This document shows, piece after piece, positions 21,001 to 27,645 of a DNA stretch of 64,000 nucleotides. The stretch comes from Ditylenchus dipsaci (Eukaryota; Nematoda; Chromadorea; Rhabditida; Anguinidae): assembly GCA_004194705.1 (NCBI GenBank), contig SADC01000189.1, positions 62,001-126,000 of the forward strand, read 5' to 3'. A model generated the notes under the pieces. The model saw only the letters and a program-made list of their open reading frames with translations, did no database searches and was not told the origin of the DNA. Numbering within the stretch: position 1 is the first letter of the stretch; each line of letters opens with the position of its first letter. Position numbers and translations under genes: made by a program.

Positions 21001-23643
21001 CACTTGCTGGCATGGGATTCATTAATCGTCAGGCCAATATTCAGGGTAAATTGCTTATATCTAAAAAAGCTACAAGTAACAAAACATTCACATGTTACAT
21101 CGAACAAATATTTTTATTGGCGTCAAAAAACTTTTTTCGCCGCCAAAAACATTTTTTGTGCTAATAGTACAAACGAGTATTTATTGGTGTTTTTCTTATT
21201 CTGAATTTATAATTTTTACATCAGCATGTAGCCCTGCCTCTATGCTTTCTAATGAGCTATCAACTAACTCCATGTAGTTTTAAAAATTTGATAAATACAC
21301 GTTTCTACAAAAAAGGAGTTGTTTCTTGAAAGGATAAATCTGAAATCTCTGCGCTTTAGGCTGAAATATCTCCGCTTTTTCGAATTTCCTCTTAAAGGGC
21401 CATTGCCGACTCTGACAACGGTTGTTCCCCGCCAATTCAATTTTTTTCCTAATCATTGAACTTCTTTATATTTTTTAACTTGGTTTCTAACAAAACTGCA
21501 CCTAAAATTAAATTCTAGGCCTTGTTTTGTTAGAAACCCAGCTGAAAAATCCGTACAGAAGTTGAATGATTAGGCGAAAAAATTGAATTAGCGGGGGACA
21601 ATTCAAAATAGGTGGCAATGGCCCTTTAAAGGAGGGGTGAAAGCTGTAGGAGATATGTTAGCTGTAGGAGATATATAAAAGGAGATAGTCTCGACATGAA
21701 AGGATTAATCCTGGTTTTTTGTTTTTTAAATGTTATTTTTGAGTCATATTTTGTCGACATCTCGGTGTTGCGATCTCAGACAAACTTATGCAGAATGAAA
21801 AGTTGGATAAGCATTATCAATATCAGAATTTCTAAATTCTTTCAAAAAATGCTTTGAAAATCGAAATGGAAAAAGGAAAAAGGAAAAAACCACCGAAAAA
21901 AGGTTGATTGCTCTTCTATTGCATTTGGGTTTTTAGGGCATCATTTGAAGGAATGTAGAAATTCTGATATTGATAATGTTTATTTAACTTTAAATTGTGT
22001 ACAAGTTTGTCTAAGATCGCAACACCAATTTGTCGACAAAATATGGATCTAACATTAAAAATTAAAAAACAAAAAATCTAGGAATAATCCTTTTGTGTCG
22101 AGACTATCTCCTTAACAGCTTTCACCCCTCGTTTAAAAGCTTAAATGTCTGTGCTTTTGCTTTTCGAAAAAATAATTATTTACTCAAATTTCTTCCTGTA
22201 TCCGAATCCGTTAAGATCTGATCGAAATAATTTGTATGAGCTGAGATATTAATTAAAGTATGTAAGTGGTGAACATTTCTATGGTACACTCAAACAGCAA
22301 TATCTCAGCTCATAAAAATTATTTCGATCAGATCTTAACAGATTCGGATACAGGAAGAAATTTCACTGAATAATATATTTTTTAAAAAGCATAAACACAG
22401 ACATTTAAGCATATTAGACGAAATTAGGAAAAGCGGAGACATTTCAGCAAAAAGCGGAGACTTTATAGCTACATTCGGAGAGATTTAATACTTATCCTTA
22501 TTAAAAACCAAATTTTTAGAGCTTCATGGAATCAGTTGATAGCTCGCTAGAAAGTAGAGATTCAGGGCTATATGCTGATACCAAAATAAAGATTTTGCAA
22601 TTATAAAAACATTAAGAAATAATCGTTCATATTATTAGCACCAAAAAAAGCCTTTTTTTAAAAGGCATGCTGTAAAATGATGAAAATTACCGCATTAATG
22701 CAAACCTTCGGTAGTTGAGTGGCTGAGCCGCTGAGTGTGGTGAAAGTTGGACGCCGGTTCTATTCTCACTGGAAGAATAGTTTTTTCTCAACTTTTATAA
22801 AATTTCGTTAGTCTAACTCTCGTTTGAATTCACCTGGCACCCGCCTTTTGAAATAAAGGCAAAGCTCTAATAAAGCTCACCCCTAAAAAGTTCGTTCCCG
22901 CCTTGGGTCACTTTTTTTAACCTGATATTTGAAGTATTTTACTAGTTTGGTTTTTACAATCTGGTCCCAAATATCGCAAGGATTCCGATTTTGCCGATAA
23001 TTTTTTTAAAGAGATAATATTTTTTTCTTTAAAAAAGCAAAAACTTTATATAACGCTCAACTATTTTTCGAAAAGGTGAATGTTATATGGGGTTTTGCTT
23101 TTTTAGAACAAAATCTTATAGGTTTCTGAAAAACGATGGGCAAAATCAGAATCCTTACGATATTTGGGACCAGACTGTAAAAATAGAACTAGCAAAATAC
23201 TTCAAAAATAAGGTTAAAAAAAGGGTCGGACTCTAGGCTGGAACAAACTTTTGGGGTGAGCGCTATATAGAGCTTCGACTGTATTCCCATCCCGGCCGAT
23301 CGGCGACGAAAATTTCCCTTTAACGCTAAGAAAAAGCTTTGTCAAATTTGCGTTGGAGAGCCTATGTAGCACCTAAAGTTTGTTGGACTTTGAAGTAGTT
23401 TGGTAAACTAATGCAAAATACAGTTGAGCTTGGGTTATGCGGCATCCTCGGTTATCCGGCACCCTGAGGCCGGTCCCTAGGGATACCGGATAACTAAGGT
23501 TTGAATGTATCGCTTTAGATAAAAGTTCAGTTACATTCCTAAACTAAACCCATAATATTTTTTCAGCTCTACTTGCCACTTTCGGCGATGTCTCCGCTGC
23601 TATTGAACGCTTGCTAGGTGGTGGTGATCCAGCTGCACAGTAG
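82..23643 (+). CDS. ubql-1: Ubiquilin (STI1 repeats and UBA domain), 5' partial
   Basis: Ubiquilins are cytosolic shuttle factors: an N-terminal UBL docks on the proteasome, STI1 repeats hold hydrophobic clients, and a C-terminal UBA binds ubiquitin. Visible exons: 82-333, 13100-13228, 13285-13575, 16016-16115, 16573-16612, 16669-16752, 17000-17118, 17177-17295, 18281-18347, 20949-21045, 23567-23643, all with GT-AG ends. The first reads as a Ser/Thr/Ala linker and then an STI1 repeat ([14 protein letters not shown]); exon 3 holds the conserved IPGG and YEDVQEP; exons 4-8 form a second Met/Gln/Asn-rich STI1 block; the last two form a UBA ([18 protein letters not shown]). The stop is TAG at 23641. 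The UBL is outside the window. Exons total 1375 nt, two short of a whole frame: phases imply one base lost near 13505-13508 and one in the C-run at 17258-17262. The family call is secure; the exact splice ends are inferred. Confidence 0.9.
573..1261. repeat. Fold-back element with GTGGGCAAAGA ends
   Basis: The left end GTGGGCAAAGATCAGATC is answered by an inverted copy ending at 1261. The arms continue inward with imperfect complementarity (for example, a stretch near 625-660 matches 1125-1165 in inverse), so nearly the whole 690 bp folds back. Several GATCTGATC-type words repeat near each end. The same terminal word opens the palindrome at 19359-19712. No coding capacity is seen. Confidence 0.75.
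1273..2130. repeat. Possible TACAGTCAAACCTC-ended element, poorly bounded
   Basis: A TACAGTCAAACCTCGTCTTAA terminus starts at 1273, and a second terminus of the same orientation starts near 2130. AACCCAT at about 1324 has an inverse (ATGGGTTAA) at about 2096. The interior is AT-rich without genes. Boundaries are weak; it could be two partial copies of the pogo-like family. Confidence 0.35.
2389..2572. repeat. Pogo/Tigger-like MITE (TACAGTCGACTCC...GTTGACTGTA)
   Basis: Inverted ends TACAGTCGACTCCCTCCATAG and CTATGGAGATAGTTGACTGTA enclose 184 bp, with the word TAGTGCACAC and its inverse repeated several times inside. TA at both ends is consistent with TA target-site duplication, as known for Tc1/mariner-pogo elements. 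There is no transposase. Confidence 0.7.
2755..2760 (-). promoter_or_regulatory. Poly(A) signal AATAAA of beta-tubulin
   Basis: AATAAA on the minus strand lies about 60 nt after the TAA stop of beta-tubulin, a normal distance for nematode 3' UTRs. Confidence 0.6.
2822..4553 (-). CDS. Beta-tubulin, nine exons, single-base frame break
   Basis: Beta-tubulin pairs with alpha-tubulin to build microtubules. Exons in transcript order: 4553-4497, 4450-4342, 4289-4063, 4017-3889, 3843-3681, 3631-3442, 3394-3112, 3058-2997, 2941-2822, all GT-AG with introns of about 44-55 nt. It starts with the MREI autoregulatory tetrapeptide and the GQCGNQIG nucleotide-binding loop; the tubulin signature GGGTGSGMG is intact at residues 140-148. 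F167, E198 and F200 are the benzimidazole-sensitive states. The acidic tail is short and ends GYEGSIV. Exons total 1340 nt, one short of 447 codons: near 3568-3572 the expected triplets for A-D-L-R lack one T, while the frame before and after is perfect tubulin. Consensus error or recent mutation is more likely than an old pseudogene. It lies antisense inside a ubiquilin intron. Confidence 0.93.
4554..5149. other. Beta-tubulin upstream region, no further feature seen
   Basis: AT-rich DNA upstream of the tubulin ATG, expected to hold its promoter and 5' UTR. I see no convincing TATA box, repeat or additional exon. Confidence 0.4.
5150..5241. repeat. 21-bp minisatellite (GCGGGCAGTTTTTCACAACAA)
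   Basis: Four to five tandem units of about 21 bp, the first three nearly identical and the last two diverged (one TTCATCAC variant, one ending CATAAC). Units are contiguous with no unique spacers. Confidence 0.9.
5339..5462. repeat. 13-bp minisatellite (GCATTTGAGCCCC)
   Basis: About nine degenerate tandem units with substitutions such as TTAAGCC and TTCGAGCC. It starts just after a pogo-like terminus (ACAGTCAAATTTCTC near 5312), so it may be the internally amplified arm of a decayed element. Confidence 0.88.
5528..5595. repeat. 15-bp minisatellite (CCGTTTCGTCCTCAG)
   Basis: Four degenerate copies of CCGTTTCGTCCTCAG, the last reading GTTTTGTCCTCAA. This is the third distinct short array within 450 bp. 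Confidence 0.85.
6237..6820. repeat. Fold-back element with CCCGACAAAT-rich arms
   Basis: The left arm carries several copies of TTTCCCGACAAAT and variants (CCCGGCAAAT, CCCGACTAAT); the right arm at about 6700-6820 carries the inverse in reverse order. The outer end AAAACTCCCG is answered by CGGGAGTTTTCAC followed by TACAGCCGT. The middle (6400-6690) is non-repetitive and non-coding. It shares its outer end design with 32470-32872. Confidence 0.8.
6821..7672. other. Gene-free stretch downstream of the MSP copy
   Basis: Includes a GGTAGGTAC-type degenerate repeat near 6920-7020. Otherwise I see no gene, RNA or clear element. Confidence 0.35.
7673..7678 (-). promoter_or_regulatory. Poly(A) signal AATAAA of the MSP copy
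   Basis: AATAAA on the minus strand about 40 nt past the MSP stop; the 3' end signal has survived although the reading frame is broken. Confidence 0.55.
7717..8147 (-). pseudogene. msp: Major sperm protein (MSP) copy, nonsense codon and frameshift
   Basis: MSP is the small immunoglobulin-fold protein whose filaments drive crawling of nematode sperm and which also signals to oocytes. Exon 1 is 8147-8052 (32 codons: [20 protein letters not shown], ending HTYHIK), the intron 8051-7998, exon 2 7997-7717, ending at IEYNP and TAG. Exon 2 has an in-frame TAG at 7967-7965, where the family has Tyr in R-I-G-Y-x-I-K. A frame break lies near 7803-7811: the upstream frame runs to DRITIEWTN and the downstream frame carries [20 protein letters not shown]. 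The coding total is 377 nt; restoring 4 nt would give the family length (126-127 residues). Neither lesion is in a homopolymer, so true decay is likelier here than in tubulin or ubiquilin. Multigene MSP families commonly include dead copies. Confidence 0.85.
8257..8332. promoter_or_regulatory. Three 32-bp-spaced TGTCG..CGACA quasi-palindromes
   Basis: TGTCGCGTGACA at 8257-8268, TGTCGTGCGACA at 8289-8300 and a related TTGCGCGACATT at about 8322-8333 follow an exact 32-bp period, about three helical turns. They lie between the cyclin L 3' end and the MSP start, about 110 bp upstream of the MSP ATG. The word is CpG-rich in AT-rich surroundings. Possible uses are a promoter operator for MSP or a 3' regulatory site of cyclin L. 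Function is inferred only. Confidence 0.4.
8333..8338 (-). promoter_or_regulatory. Poly(A) signal AATAAA of cyclin L
   Basis: AATAAA on the minus strand about 150 nt past the cyclin L TGA and about 185 nt before the MSP start, separating the two same-strand genes. Confidence 0.5.
8489..9893 (-). CDS. cyl-1: L-type cyclin (CDK11 partner), short form without RS tail
   Basis: L-type cyclins pair with CDK10/11 kinases in nuclear transcription and pre-mRNA splicing control. Exons in transcript order: 9893-9777, 9711-9574, 9517-9384, 9110-9025, 8972-8876, 8822-8609, 8563-8489; all introns are GT-AG and the exons total exactly 861 nt (286 residues plus TGA). The first cyclin fold shows [16 protein letters not shown] and [20 protein letters not shown]; the linker [10 protein letters not shown] and IKAERRIL are diagnostic of cyclin L; the second fold shows [31 protein letters not shown] and PWFELFDV. 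The ATG at 9893 precedes INLTKWLL, matching the family's N-terminal INLxxxLL. The protein ends soon after the second fold; the Arg/Ser-rich tail of vertebrate cyclin L is absent. A donor within the last exon (GTAGGAG) might extend it by a short basic tail, but no RS domain lies before MSP. Confidence 0.93.
10141..10661. repeat. ACCGTATTTCC-family fold-back, TAATAAACGCCC word
   Basis: The left end ACCGTATTTCCTGTAATAAA is answered by an inverted end finishing at 10661. A strong inner hairpin (about 10179-10301) is built on CTTGGGGGACCAAGG with a GCAAAAATTTTTGC flank. No protein is encoded. Confidence 0.8.
10415..10516. repeat. Short tandem array (GTGAATCTGGGTCAAAAAAA)
   Basis: Four to five degenerate 21-22-bp units with core AATCTGGGNCA followed by an A-run, located inside the 10141-10661 element. 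Confidence 0.8.
10758..11181. repeat. 424-bp long palindrome
   Basis: Arms of about 200 bp are near-perfect inverses, from AAGCCTCGTGTCCAATGACT on the left to AGTCATTGGACATCAGGCTT on the right, with a small loop around 10960 (CCATTCACTCC). It contains AGATTCAGGGCTACC, a word also present in the unrelated fold-back at 24163-24575. Confidence 0.88.
11258..11514. repeat. ACCGTATTTCC-family fold-back, AATAAGCGCC word
   Basis: Ends TACCGTATTTCCTCTAATAA and the inverse GAGGAAATATGGTA. The word AATAAGCGCC occurs twice on the left and again, in both orientations, on the right. The core is non-coding. Confidence 0.85.
11575..11892. repeat. Degenerate array on TTGCCGCAATTTTAAT with inverted flank
   Basis: The right half (11788-11892) has about seven 15-16-bp units with core T(T/C)G(C/T)CGCAATTT; the left half (11575-11650) carries the inverse (AATTGCGGCA, AATTACGGCA). 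The centre includes a CACAGTGACCATTGGTCACTG palindrome. It resembles a fold-back whose arms expanded as a minisatellite. Confidence 0.75.
11900..11996. repeat. 15-bp minisatellite (GGTAAATTGAACCTCC)
   Basis: Six degenerate units of GGTAAATTGNACCTCC sit immediately after the preceding array. Confidence 0.85.
12286..12369 (+). repeat. Degenerate tRNA-like (Cys-like) sequence
   Basis: A perfect 9-bp stem (AGGCCTGGG with CCCAGGCCT) encloses an A-box-like GATAGCTCAAATGGTTAGAGC, a TTTGCAA loop that would give a GCA anticodon, and a B-box remnant GTGGGATCGCAC. The anticodon stem does not pair well and the B box is damaged, so this is likely a tRNA pseudogene or SINE relic rather than a working tRNA. 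Confidence 0.4.
12427..12714. repeat. Pogo-like MITE, GATATAGTGGCACC word
   Basis: It opens TACAGTCGAGTCTCGATATA and repeats GTGCCACTATA in both orientations, closing near GCCACTATATCGACGGTACC. The unique core is at 12520-12680 and non-coding. Confidence 0.7.
12964..13064. repeat. 101-bp hairpin 36 bp before a ubiquilin exon
   Basis: Arms GTTGCCCCTAAAATCTGAAT and the inverse ATTCAGATTTTAGGGGCAAC with an inner GCCCCTTTTT/AAAAAGGGGC pairing. It ends 36 bp before exon 13100-13228, close enough to affect acceptor folding if transcribed. Confidence 0.85.
14062..14432. repeat. 370-bp fold-back with GGCCGCTTCGCGGCC core
   Basis: Arms from TGGATGTATTAGTTAACATT to the inverse ending at 14432, about 115 bp each and near-perfect, including GTGTGCTGGTCTTGGCCGCG. 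The loop, about 14190-14310, is AT-rich. Its inner arm recurs in the palindrome at 42362-42732. Confidence 0.85.
14510..14684. repeat. 175-bp palindrome (GTCTCGCACTCTACTC arms)
   Basis: The left arm ATGTTGATGCAAATG ... GCGCGCGGGACA ... CTCTTTCGTCTCGCAC is mirrored on the right with a few mismatches; the loop is near 14580-14610. GC-rich CGCGCGGGAC blocks stand out from the AT-rich surroundings. Confidence 0.85.
15539..15602 (+). repeat. tRNA-derived SINE relic
   Basis: A-box-like TGGCGCAGGGGATGAG and a well-formed B box GGGTTCGAATTC about 40 bp later, without a foldable cloverleaf. Probably a tRNA-derived relic in a ubiquilin intron. Confidence 0.4.
15700..15924. repeat. Diverged ACCGTATTTCC-family element, AATAAGCGCC word
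   Basis: The left side has TATTTTCCTCCAATAAGCGCC and the right side TTAGAAGAAATAAGGTA; the internal words GACTTGGAG and GGGTTAAAAAAATGAGCG match the family layout seen at 11258-11514. Confidence 0.6.
16809..16986. repeat. Pogo-like MITE ending beside a splice acceptor
   Basis: TACAGTCAAATCTCGATTCA at the left and AATCGAGCTTTTACTGTA at the right, with AATCGAGCTNTATGTTTAAT repeated inside. The right end lies 14 bp before the first base of ubiquilin exon 17000-17118, so it abuts the polypyrimidine tract. Confidence 0.75.
17908..18151. repeat. ACCGTATTTCC-family fold-back, TATAACCACC word
   Basis: Left ACCGTATTTCCACTAATATA then ACCACCGGTGGCT; right GAGGGGTGGCTTTATTAGAGG then AATTGCGGTA. GGGTGGCT occurs twice on the right. 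It lies in the intron before exon 18281-18347. Confidence 0.7.
19131..20164. repeat. 1-kb fold-back with nested palindromes
   Basis: Outer arms GGAGGGTAGGGAAAT and the inverse ATTTCCCTACCCTCCC, continuing with GCGATTTTTTAAGATATTTT and its inverse. Inside are repeated TTAGTCGGAAAAAA words on both arms, then a second palindrome (about 19359-19712) opening AGGGTGGGCAAAGACCAGAT, and on the right side only an independent 140-bp hairpin (19921-20060). This suggests at least three stacked insertions or duplications. No coding capacity is evident. Confidence 0.85.
19921..20060. repeat. 140-bp hairpin nested in the 19.1-20.2 kb fold-back
   Basis: Arms ATGTGTAATG ... TTTGAGCAC ... GAGTTTGAAAATAGGCTCTG are perfectly mirrored apart from one or two bases; the loop is about 19985-20000. 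The left outer arm of the large fold-back has no equivalent. Confidence 0.85.
20481..20573. repeat. 93-bp hairpin (GGTTCTTTTTGGTTATCGGG)
   Basis: Perfect arms of about 30 bp ending GGGAATACCCGA / TCGGGTATTCCC around a loop of about 35 bp. Not recognised elsewhere in the window. Confidence 0.85.
21100..22660. repeat. 1.56-kb nested fold-back
   Basis: The outer arms pair around CAGCATGTAGCCCTG (21222-21236) with CAGGGCTATATGCTG (about 22565-22580), then AGCTATCAACTAACTCCATG with its inverse near 22530. Further in, GAAATCTCTGCGCTTT / AAAGCGGAGACATTTC pair. Between the arms lie four successive palindromes: 21393-21630, about 21640-22130 (with an inner TGCGATCTCAGACAAACTT pair), and about 22140-22420 (TCTTCCTGTATCCGAATC pair). 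Non-coding. It lies inside the last large ubiquilin intron. Confidence 0.75.
21393..21630. repeat. Fold-back with AAAGGGCCATTGCC ends
   Basis: Left AAAGGGCCATTGCCGAC, right GGCAATGGCCCTTTAAA; inner arms CGCCAATTCAATTTTTT and TTGGTTTCTAACAAAAC with inverses. A second copy with the same arms is at about 42040-42262. Confidence 0.85.
22690..22860 (+). repeat. tRNA-derived SINE, plus-oriented copy
   Basis: CGGTAGTTGAGTGGCTGAG (A-box-like), GTGAAAGTTGG, then GCCGGTTCTATTCTCACTGG (B-box-like) and an AT-rich body ending in CACCTGGCACCCGCC. The same order of words appears in inverse at 45680-45860, so this is a dispersed family. Confidence 0.55.
22857..23283. repeat. Pogo-like MITE with GTTCGTTCCCGCC interior
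   Basis: AAAGCTCTAATAAAGCTCACCC and AAAAAGTTCGTTCCCGCC on the left; inverse words and a terminal GAGCTTCGACTGTA on the right. The inner arm CTGGTCCCAAATATCG is mirrored. The interior matches copies at 50789 and 62107. Confidence 0.75.
23420..23506. repeat. Small pogo-like MITE, GGTTATCCGGCACC word
   Basis: TACAGTTGAGCTTGGGTTAT to AACTAAGGTTTGAATGTA, with ATCCGGCACC and its inverse near the centre. The last element before the final ubiquilin exon. Confidence 0.65.
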
Positions 23644-23771
23644 ACCACACAATACACAGAAAATATCTTGTTTTCTTCATATTCTACGTTTTCCCAACAA
23701 TATAATTATTCAATTTTTTCCTAACACACACTTTTATTTCACCCTGAAGCATTGCTTGCACACACCATACT

Positions 23772-23777
23772 AATAAA
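23772..23777 (+). promoter_or_regulatory. Candidate poly(A) signal of ubiquilin
   Basis: AATAAA about 130 nt past the TAG stop; another AATAAA lies at about 24079-24084. Which is used cannot be told from sequence. Confidence 0.45.
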
Positions 23778-24162
23778 CTTTTGAGAAAACTTCTAAAAAG
23801 CACAAGAAAAATTGTTTTATTCTGTGATAGAAGGTGGTATTTATTATTTCTTTGCTTATGCAATCTGGTCTGCAAAACTTGATTTTTGTGAACCACTCAG
23901 TTAAACAGATAGCCCCTCCAATACTTACTACTGCTGCTTGGAACAATTTTAGACGAATTTTTTTTTCATTTTGTATGAGCAAAACAATTTATTGTCTAAC
24001 CAATTTATTATGTGTGTGTAAGTGATTGTCTGCATTGTTTACGATAAATTCTGTTTTTCAAATTGACTTTTTGTATGAATAAAACTTTTAGCGCTTTGTG
24101 TGAAGACTTCTGTTTTGTTAAAATTAAGGAACGTTTTTTTCTACCCCGAATCTGAGATATTT

Positions 24163-24575
24163 AAGGCCTAGTTCCCAATAAGTGAGGATTTTTTCAGGTC
24201 TCCTCACTCAATAATAGCTATAACTTTTTTAAGCATTTCAAAAATTGTTCTGTTTGTGCCGTAGTATAGCTCAGATTCAGGGCTACCAGAATCGCAATTG
24301 ATCAACTGGATATTGTTGAAAAAATCTGGATAAAACTGAATCCTCACTCAGATCCTCACTCGAATCCTCACTACGAGGAGTGAGGATTCGGAGTGAGGGT
24401 CCATCCAATTTTATCCAAATTTTTTAACAATATCTAGCAAATCAATAGTGAATTTGGTAGCTCTGCATCTAAGCTACACGATGGCACCAACAAAATAATT
24501 TTTGAAAAACTTAAAAAAAAGTTATGGCCATTATGGCCGGTCAGAAAAAATCCTCACTCATTGGGGACTAGGCCT
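24163..24575. repeat. 413-bp palindrome with CCTCACT tandem core
   Basis: Arms AGGCCTAGTTCCCAAT and ATTGGGGACTAGGCCT; the centre repeats ATCCTCACTC four times facing GAGTGAGGATTC. It carries the GATTCAGGGCTACC / TAGCTCTGCATCTAAGCTAC pair reminiscent of the 10758-11181 palindrome. Confidence 0.85.
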
Positions 24576-24650
24576 AAGCAGAAAAGTATCGCCAGAACTC
24601 AAGATTCAGTTTCAGCAAGAAAAATGGCACCTGATAGGGTTTTTTGAAGC

Positions 24651-25074
24651 CATATATAATAAACTTTTGGACTGCCTAGAAAGCGTAAAAAAGAGCTCGA
24701 AAAGAGTCGTAAGAATCAGTTTGACGTGAACTACTCGCGAAATCGAAATTCTGACACCGGATTCAGATTCAGCATGGTCAATTCACTTATGAAAGTGGTC
24801 TTTGGATTCAAAATTAAGTTTCAAATTCCCTTCAAGACAAAAGACATTCAAATAAAAAAAATTCGAATATTTGCCAAGTTTAAATGTTTTTTGTCTTGAA
24901 AGGGATTTAAAGTTTGACAGTGAATTTTGAATCCAAAGAGCACTTTTATATGTGAATCGACCATGCTGAATCTTAACCCGGTGTCCGATTTTGCAAGTAG
25001 TTTACGCCAAACTGATTTTTACGACTTTTTTCGGGCTCTTTTTTAAGTTTGCTAGACAGTCCAAAAGTTTATTA
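24651..25074. repeat. 424-bp palindrome (AATAAACTTTTGGACTG arms)
   Basis: Left AATAAACTTTTGGACTG, right CAGTCCAAAAGTTTATT, with long internal arms (AATTCTGACACCGGATTCAG and others). A diverged single arm of the same family lies at about 15195-15330. It abuts the next element at 25073. Confidence 0.85.
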
Positions 25075-25320
25075 CCGTATATTCTCTACTAGAAGGCCCG
25101 GGCCTTCTATTTTCAACCCTAAAAAAGTCGGAAGAAATTTGGGTCGATTTTGAGATTTTTGGGTGCTCAACCAAAATTTTAAAAGTGGAATCAGGTAAGC
25201 TCGTGCTAACTAAGAAAACGCGAAAAACAGATTTGCGAATTTCTTTTTCTAGGTTGATATATAGGTCCTCAAGGGGGGCCTTCTATTAGAGAGGGGCCTT
25301 CTAATAGAGAATATACGGTA
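25073..25320. repeat. ACCGTAT-family fold-back, AGAAGGCCC word
   Basis: Ends TACCGTATATTCTCTACTAG and the inverse AGAGAATATACGGTA, with AGAAGGCCCGGGCCTTCT at the left and two GGGGCCTTCTA words at the right. Same layout as 11258-11514 but a different subterminal word. Confidence 0.85.
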
Positions 25321-25740
25321 TATATGACTTTAAAACATTATCATGTGCCACTTTTTATGCAGAATTTAAGTCTTGAGTTTGTTTTTCGGTTACATAGCTC
25401 TGCGCAAAAAACAATTCGTACTTATAACACGGGAATCCCCGTGTTAGCATTCATTTAGTACATCTGCTATTTCTGTTTCGTCACGCACATCAAAACAAAA
25501 AAGCACGGGTGCTTATAAAATGATATTTCTAGCAGGCAAGGCGCCGGTGCCACAGCAGGAAATGCGAGAGCGAAAATTCGCAAATAGACGAAATAAGATT
25601 TTTTAAAATTATTCTAACGAGTTTTTTGATCAGCTCATATCGGATCCATGCTAAAAAACTGCTCAAAGCTACTGTGAACTTCTAATAATATCTAGTGCTC
25701 CCAGTATTATAAAAATTCTGCGACCGGTGCTACCTGAAAG

Positions 25741-25860
25741 TACCGTATTTTCTCAAAAAATGCCTGGGGCGTTTATTTTTCTACTTGCGTTAACTAGAGA
25801 GGCGGGTCGTTTGTTTTTCGACCTTCCCTCCATGGGGCATTAATCGGAGGAAATGCGGTA
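25741..25860. repeat. Short ACCGTATTT-family element, ATGCCTGGGGCG word
   Basis: TACCGTATTTTCTCAAAAAA on the left and CGGAGGAAATGCGGTA on the right in only 120 bp; likely internally deleted. Confidence 0.75.
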
Positions 25861-25910
25861 TGAATACTGTAGAAGAGTGAAATTTTTACTGTAAAAGAGT
25901 GAAATTTTTA

Positions 25911-26163
25911 TACCATATTTCCTCTAATAAGAGCCCATGGGCGCTTATTTTTCAAACCCTTAAAAATCTGAAATTTTTGAGTCTATCTGAGATTTTTGAG
26001 TGAAATTTCAAATCGCGAAAAGTGGAATCGGTAGAACTCGTGGGAGTAAAGAAAATTCATTAAACAGCTTTGCAAAATATTCTCTCTCGGCTGTGATATA
26101 GGTGTTCAAAGTTGGGGGTGTGCGCTTATTAGAGCATGGGCGCTTATTGGAGGAAATACGGTA
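25911..26163. repeat. ACCATATTT-family fold-back, AATAAGAGCCC word
   Basis: Left TACCATATTTCCTCTAATAA then GAGCCCATGGGCGCTTAT; right GCGCTTATT twice and then AGGAAATACGGTA. Just upstream, GAAGAGTGAAATTTTTA is tandemly duplicated. Confidence 0.85.
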
Positions 26164-26951
26164 TGTTATTCCGAAAAGTCAATTGTGGCACTTCGCTTTT
26201 ATCTAAATGTAACACTTCTTAGTTGCAACACACTTACTTTTACTGCCCTAAACTGCTTCAACAAATCAGTTTTATGGCCACTCAATGTCAAAATATTTTT
26301 ACGATTTCTCCCTCTTTGTGTTGATCTTCTTTAAAAAAAGCCGAGAGCACTTTTTAGATCCACAAGGCAAGTTTGTGTGCCGGTCAGGTCATTAATAATT
26401 CTTGGCAAAGCAAAACAGTTGTGTGGGGGCAACCAGCCACAAATATTATTACAATCCAACAGCAAGGACTACGATCTATCTATCCCTTTGCTACTCAATC
26501 ATAGGCCCTAAGGCGGCGGCCACCAATAATATTTTGAGTCCATCACCTGCTACTGCTCCTCTACCAGCTTTATTTGAAGCCTCCGACTGATCCATCTCTG
26601 TGCCTGTCTGTCAGATAAAGTAGTAGTCGGATTTTTTTGATAAACTTGTTAATAATGTGTCGGAATGTGTAAAATTTTTTGAAAAATCAGCGTCTTTATT
26701 TTTTGTATCAAGAAAAATAAAAAGTAATTTAGCTACTTATTGGTTGGGGTCTCCCCACTCATTTTCGTCATCAATAATAACATTTATTAATCAGCTACAT
26801 CGACGAACTTCTGTAGCGAAAAATTTTTTTAGGCGAAGATACATTTTAACAATGCTGGAGACAGGTTTTAAGTTTGCTCAACATGATAGGTTATTATTTC
26901 CATAAATTTTATTGTTGGTGTCGATAAATAAGTAAGGGGAACACAACCCAA
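26164..26951. other. Non-repetitive stretch, no gene recognised
   Basis: Unique-looking DNA with mixed-composition patches (for example CTACTGCTCCTCTACCAGC near 26550). No exon with supporting splice signals or protein similarity is seen. Confidence 0.35.
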
Positions 26952-27210
26952 TACCGTATTTCCTCTAATTGCCACTCCCCTCAAATTGCCTCAACTCCCC
27001 CCCCCCCCTCTAATTAGAAAGCTCTTTAGAGAAAGCTTAAGCTCGGAGCTGTTTTTTTCTGAGGTTTTAGTGACACTGAACCATTTCTTAGGCTTATACA
27101 AATAAAAAAAACAGTATGAAGTGAAAATTCCGAGTTCTAATAAGGCCACACCTCCTAAGAGGTCTTGAAAAATAAGGCCTCAAGTGGCCTTATTAGAGAT
27201 AATACTGTGC
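26952..27210. repeat. ACCGTATTTCC-family fold-back, AATTGCC/AAGGCC words
   Basis: Left TACCGTATTTCCTCTAATTG with a C-run; right AAGGCC words and TTAGAGATAATACTGT. The arms are less symmetrical than in siblings, so boundaries are approximate. Confidence 0.6.
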
Positions 27211-27645
27211 TTTAGTTACTCACCTTAAAATTCAGTTAAAAATGCAATGACTAGTCTAAATTCTATTTTGCTAGTCGTTTTGATTTACTTAATTTACAAA
27301 TAAATGCTTTTGTTGGTGTAAATGTTGAAGACCAGATTTGTTGTTGATGCTTGCATAATGGAGTAATGAGTAGTGAGGATGTGACCAGCTTGTTATAGTC
27401 TTAATGCTAAAATAGCAGCAGCAGGAAGGCTGGTTAGTTGTTGACTATGGCCAAGCACATCAATCCACTGCCACTTTCCGGCATATCTTTTGGTGTTGAA
27501 TGTTGGTACCCTAATGCTTTATTATTAAAATTGGGGTTGAGCCAGAGATTTGCTCTCTGTCTTAGCTAATCAAACAATACAAATTTGACGGATTACAAAT
27601 AAAACTATATGAGCACTGGAGTTACGGGTTTCAAGCAGTGTTGTA

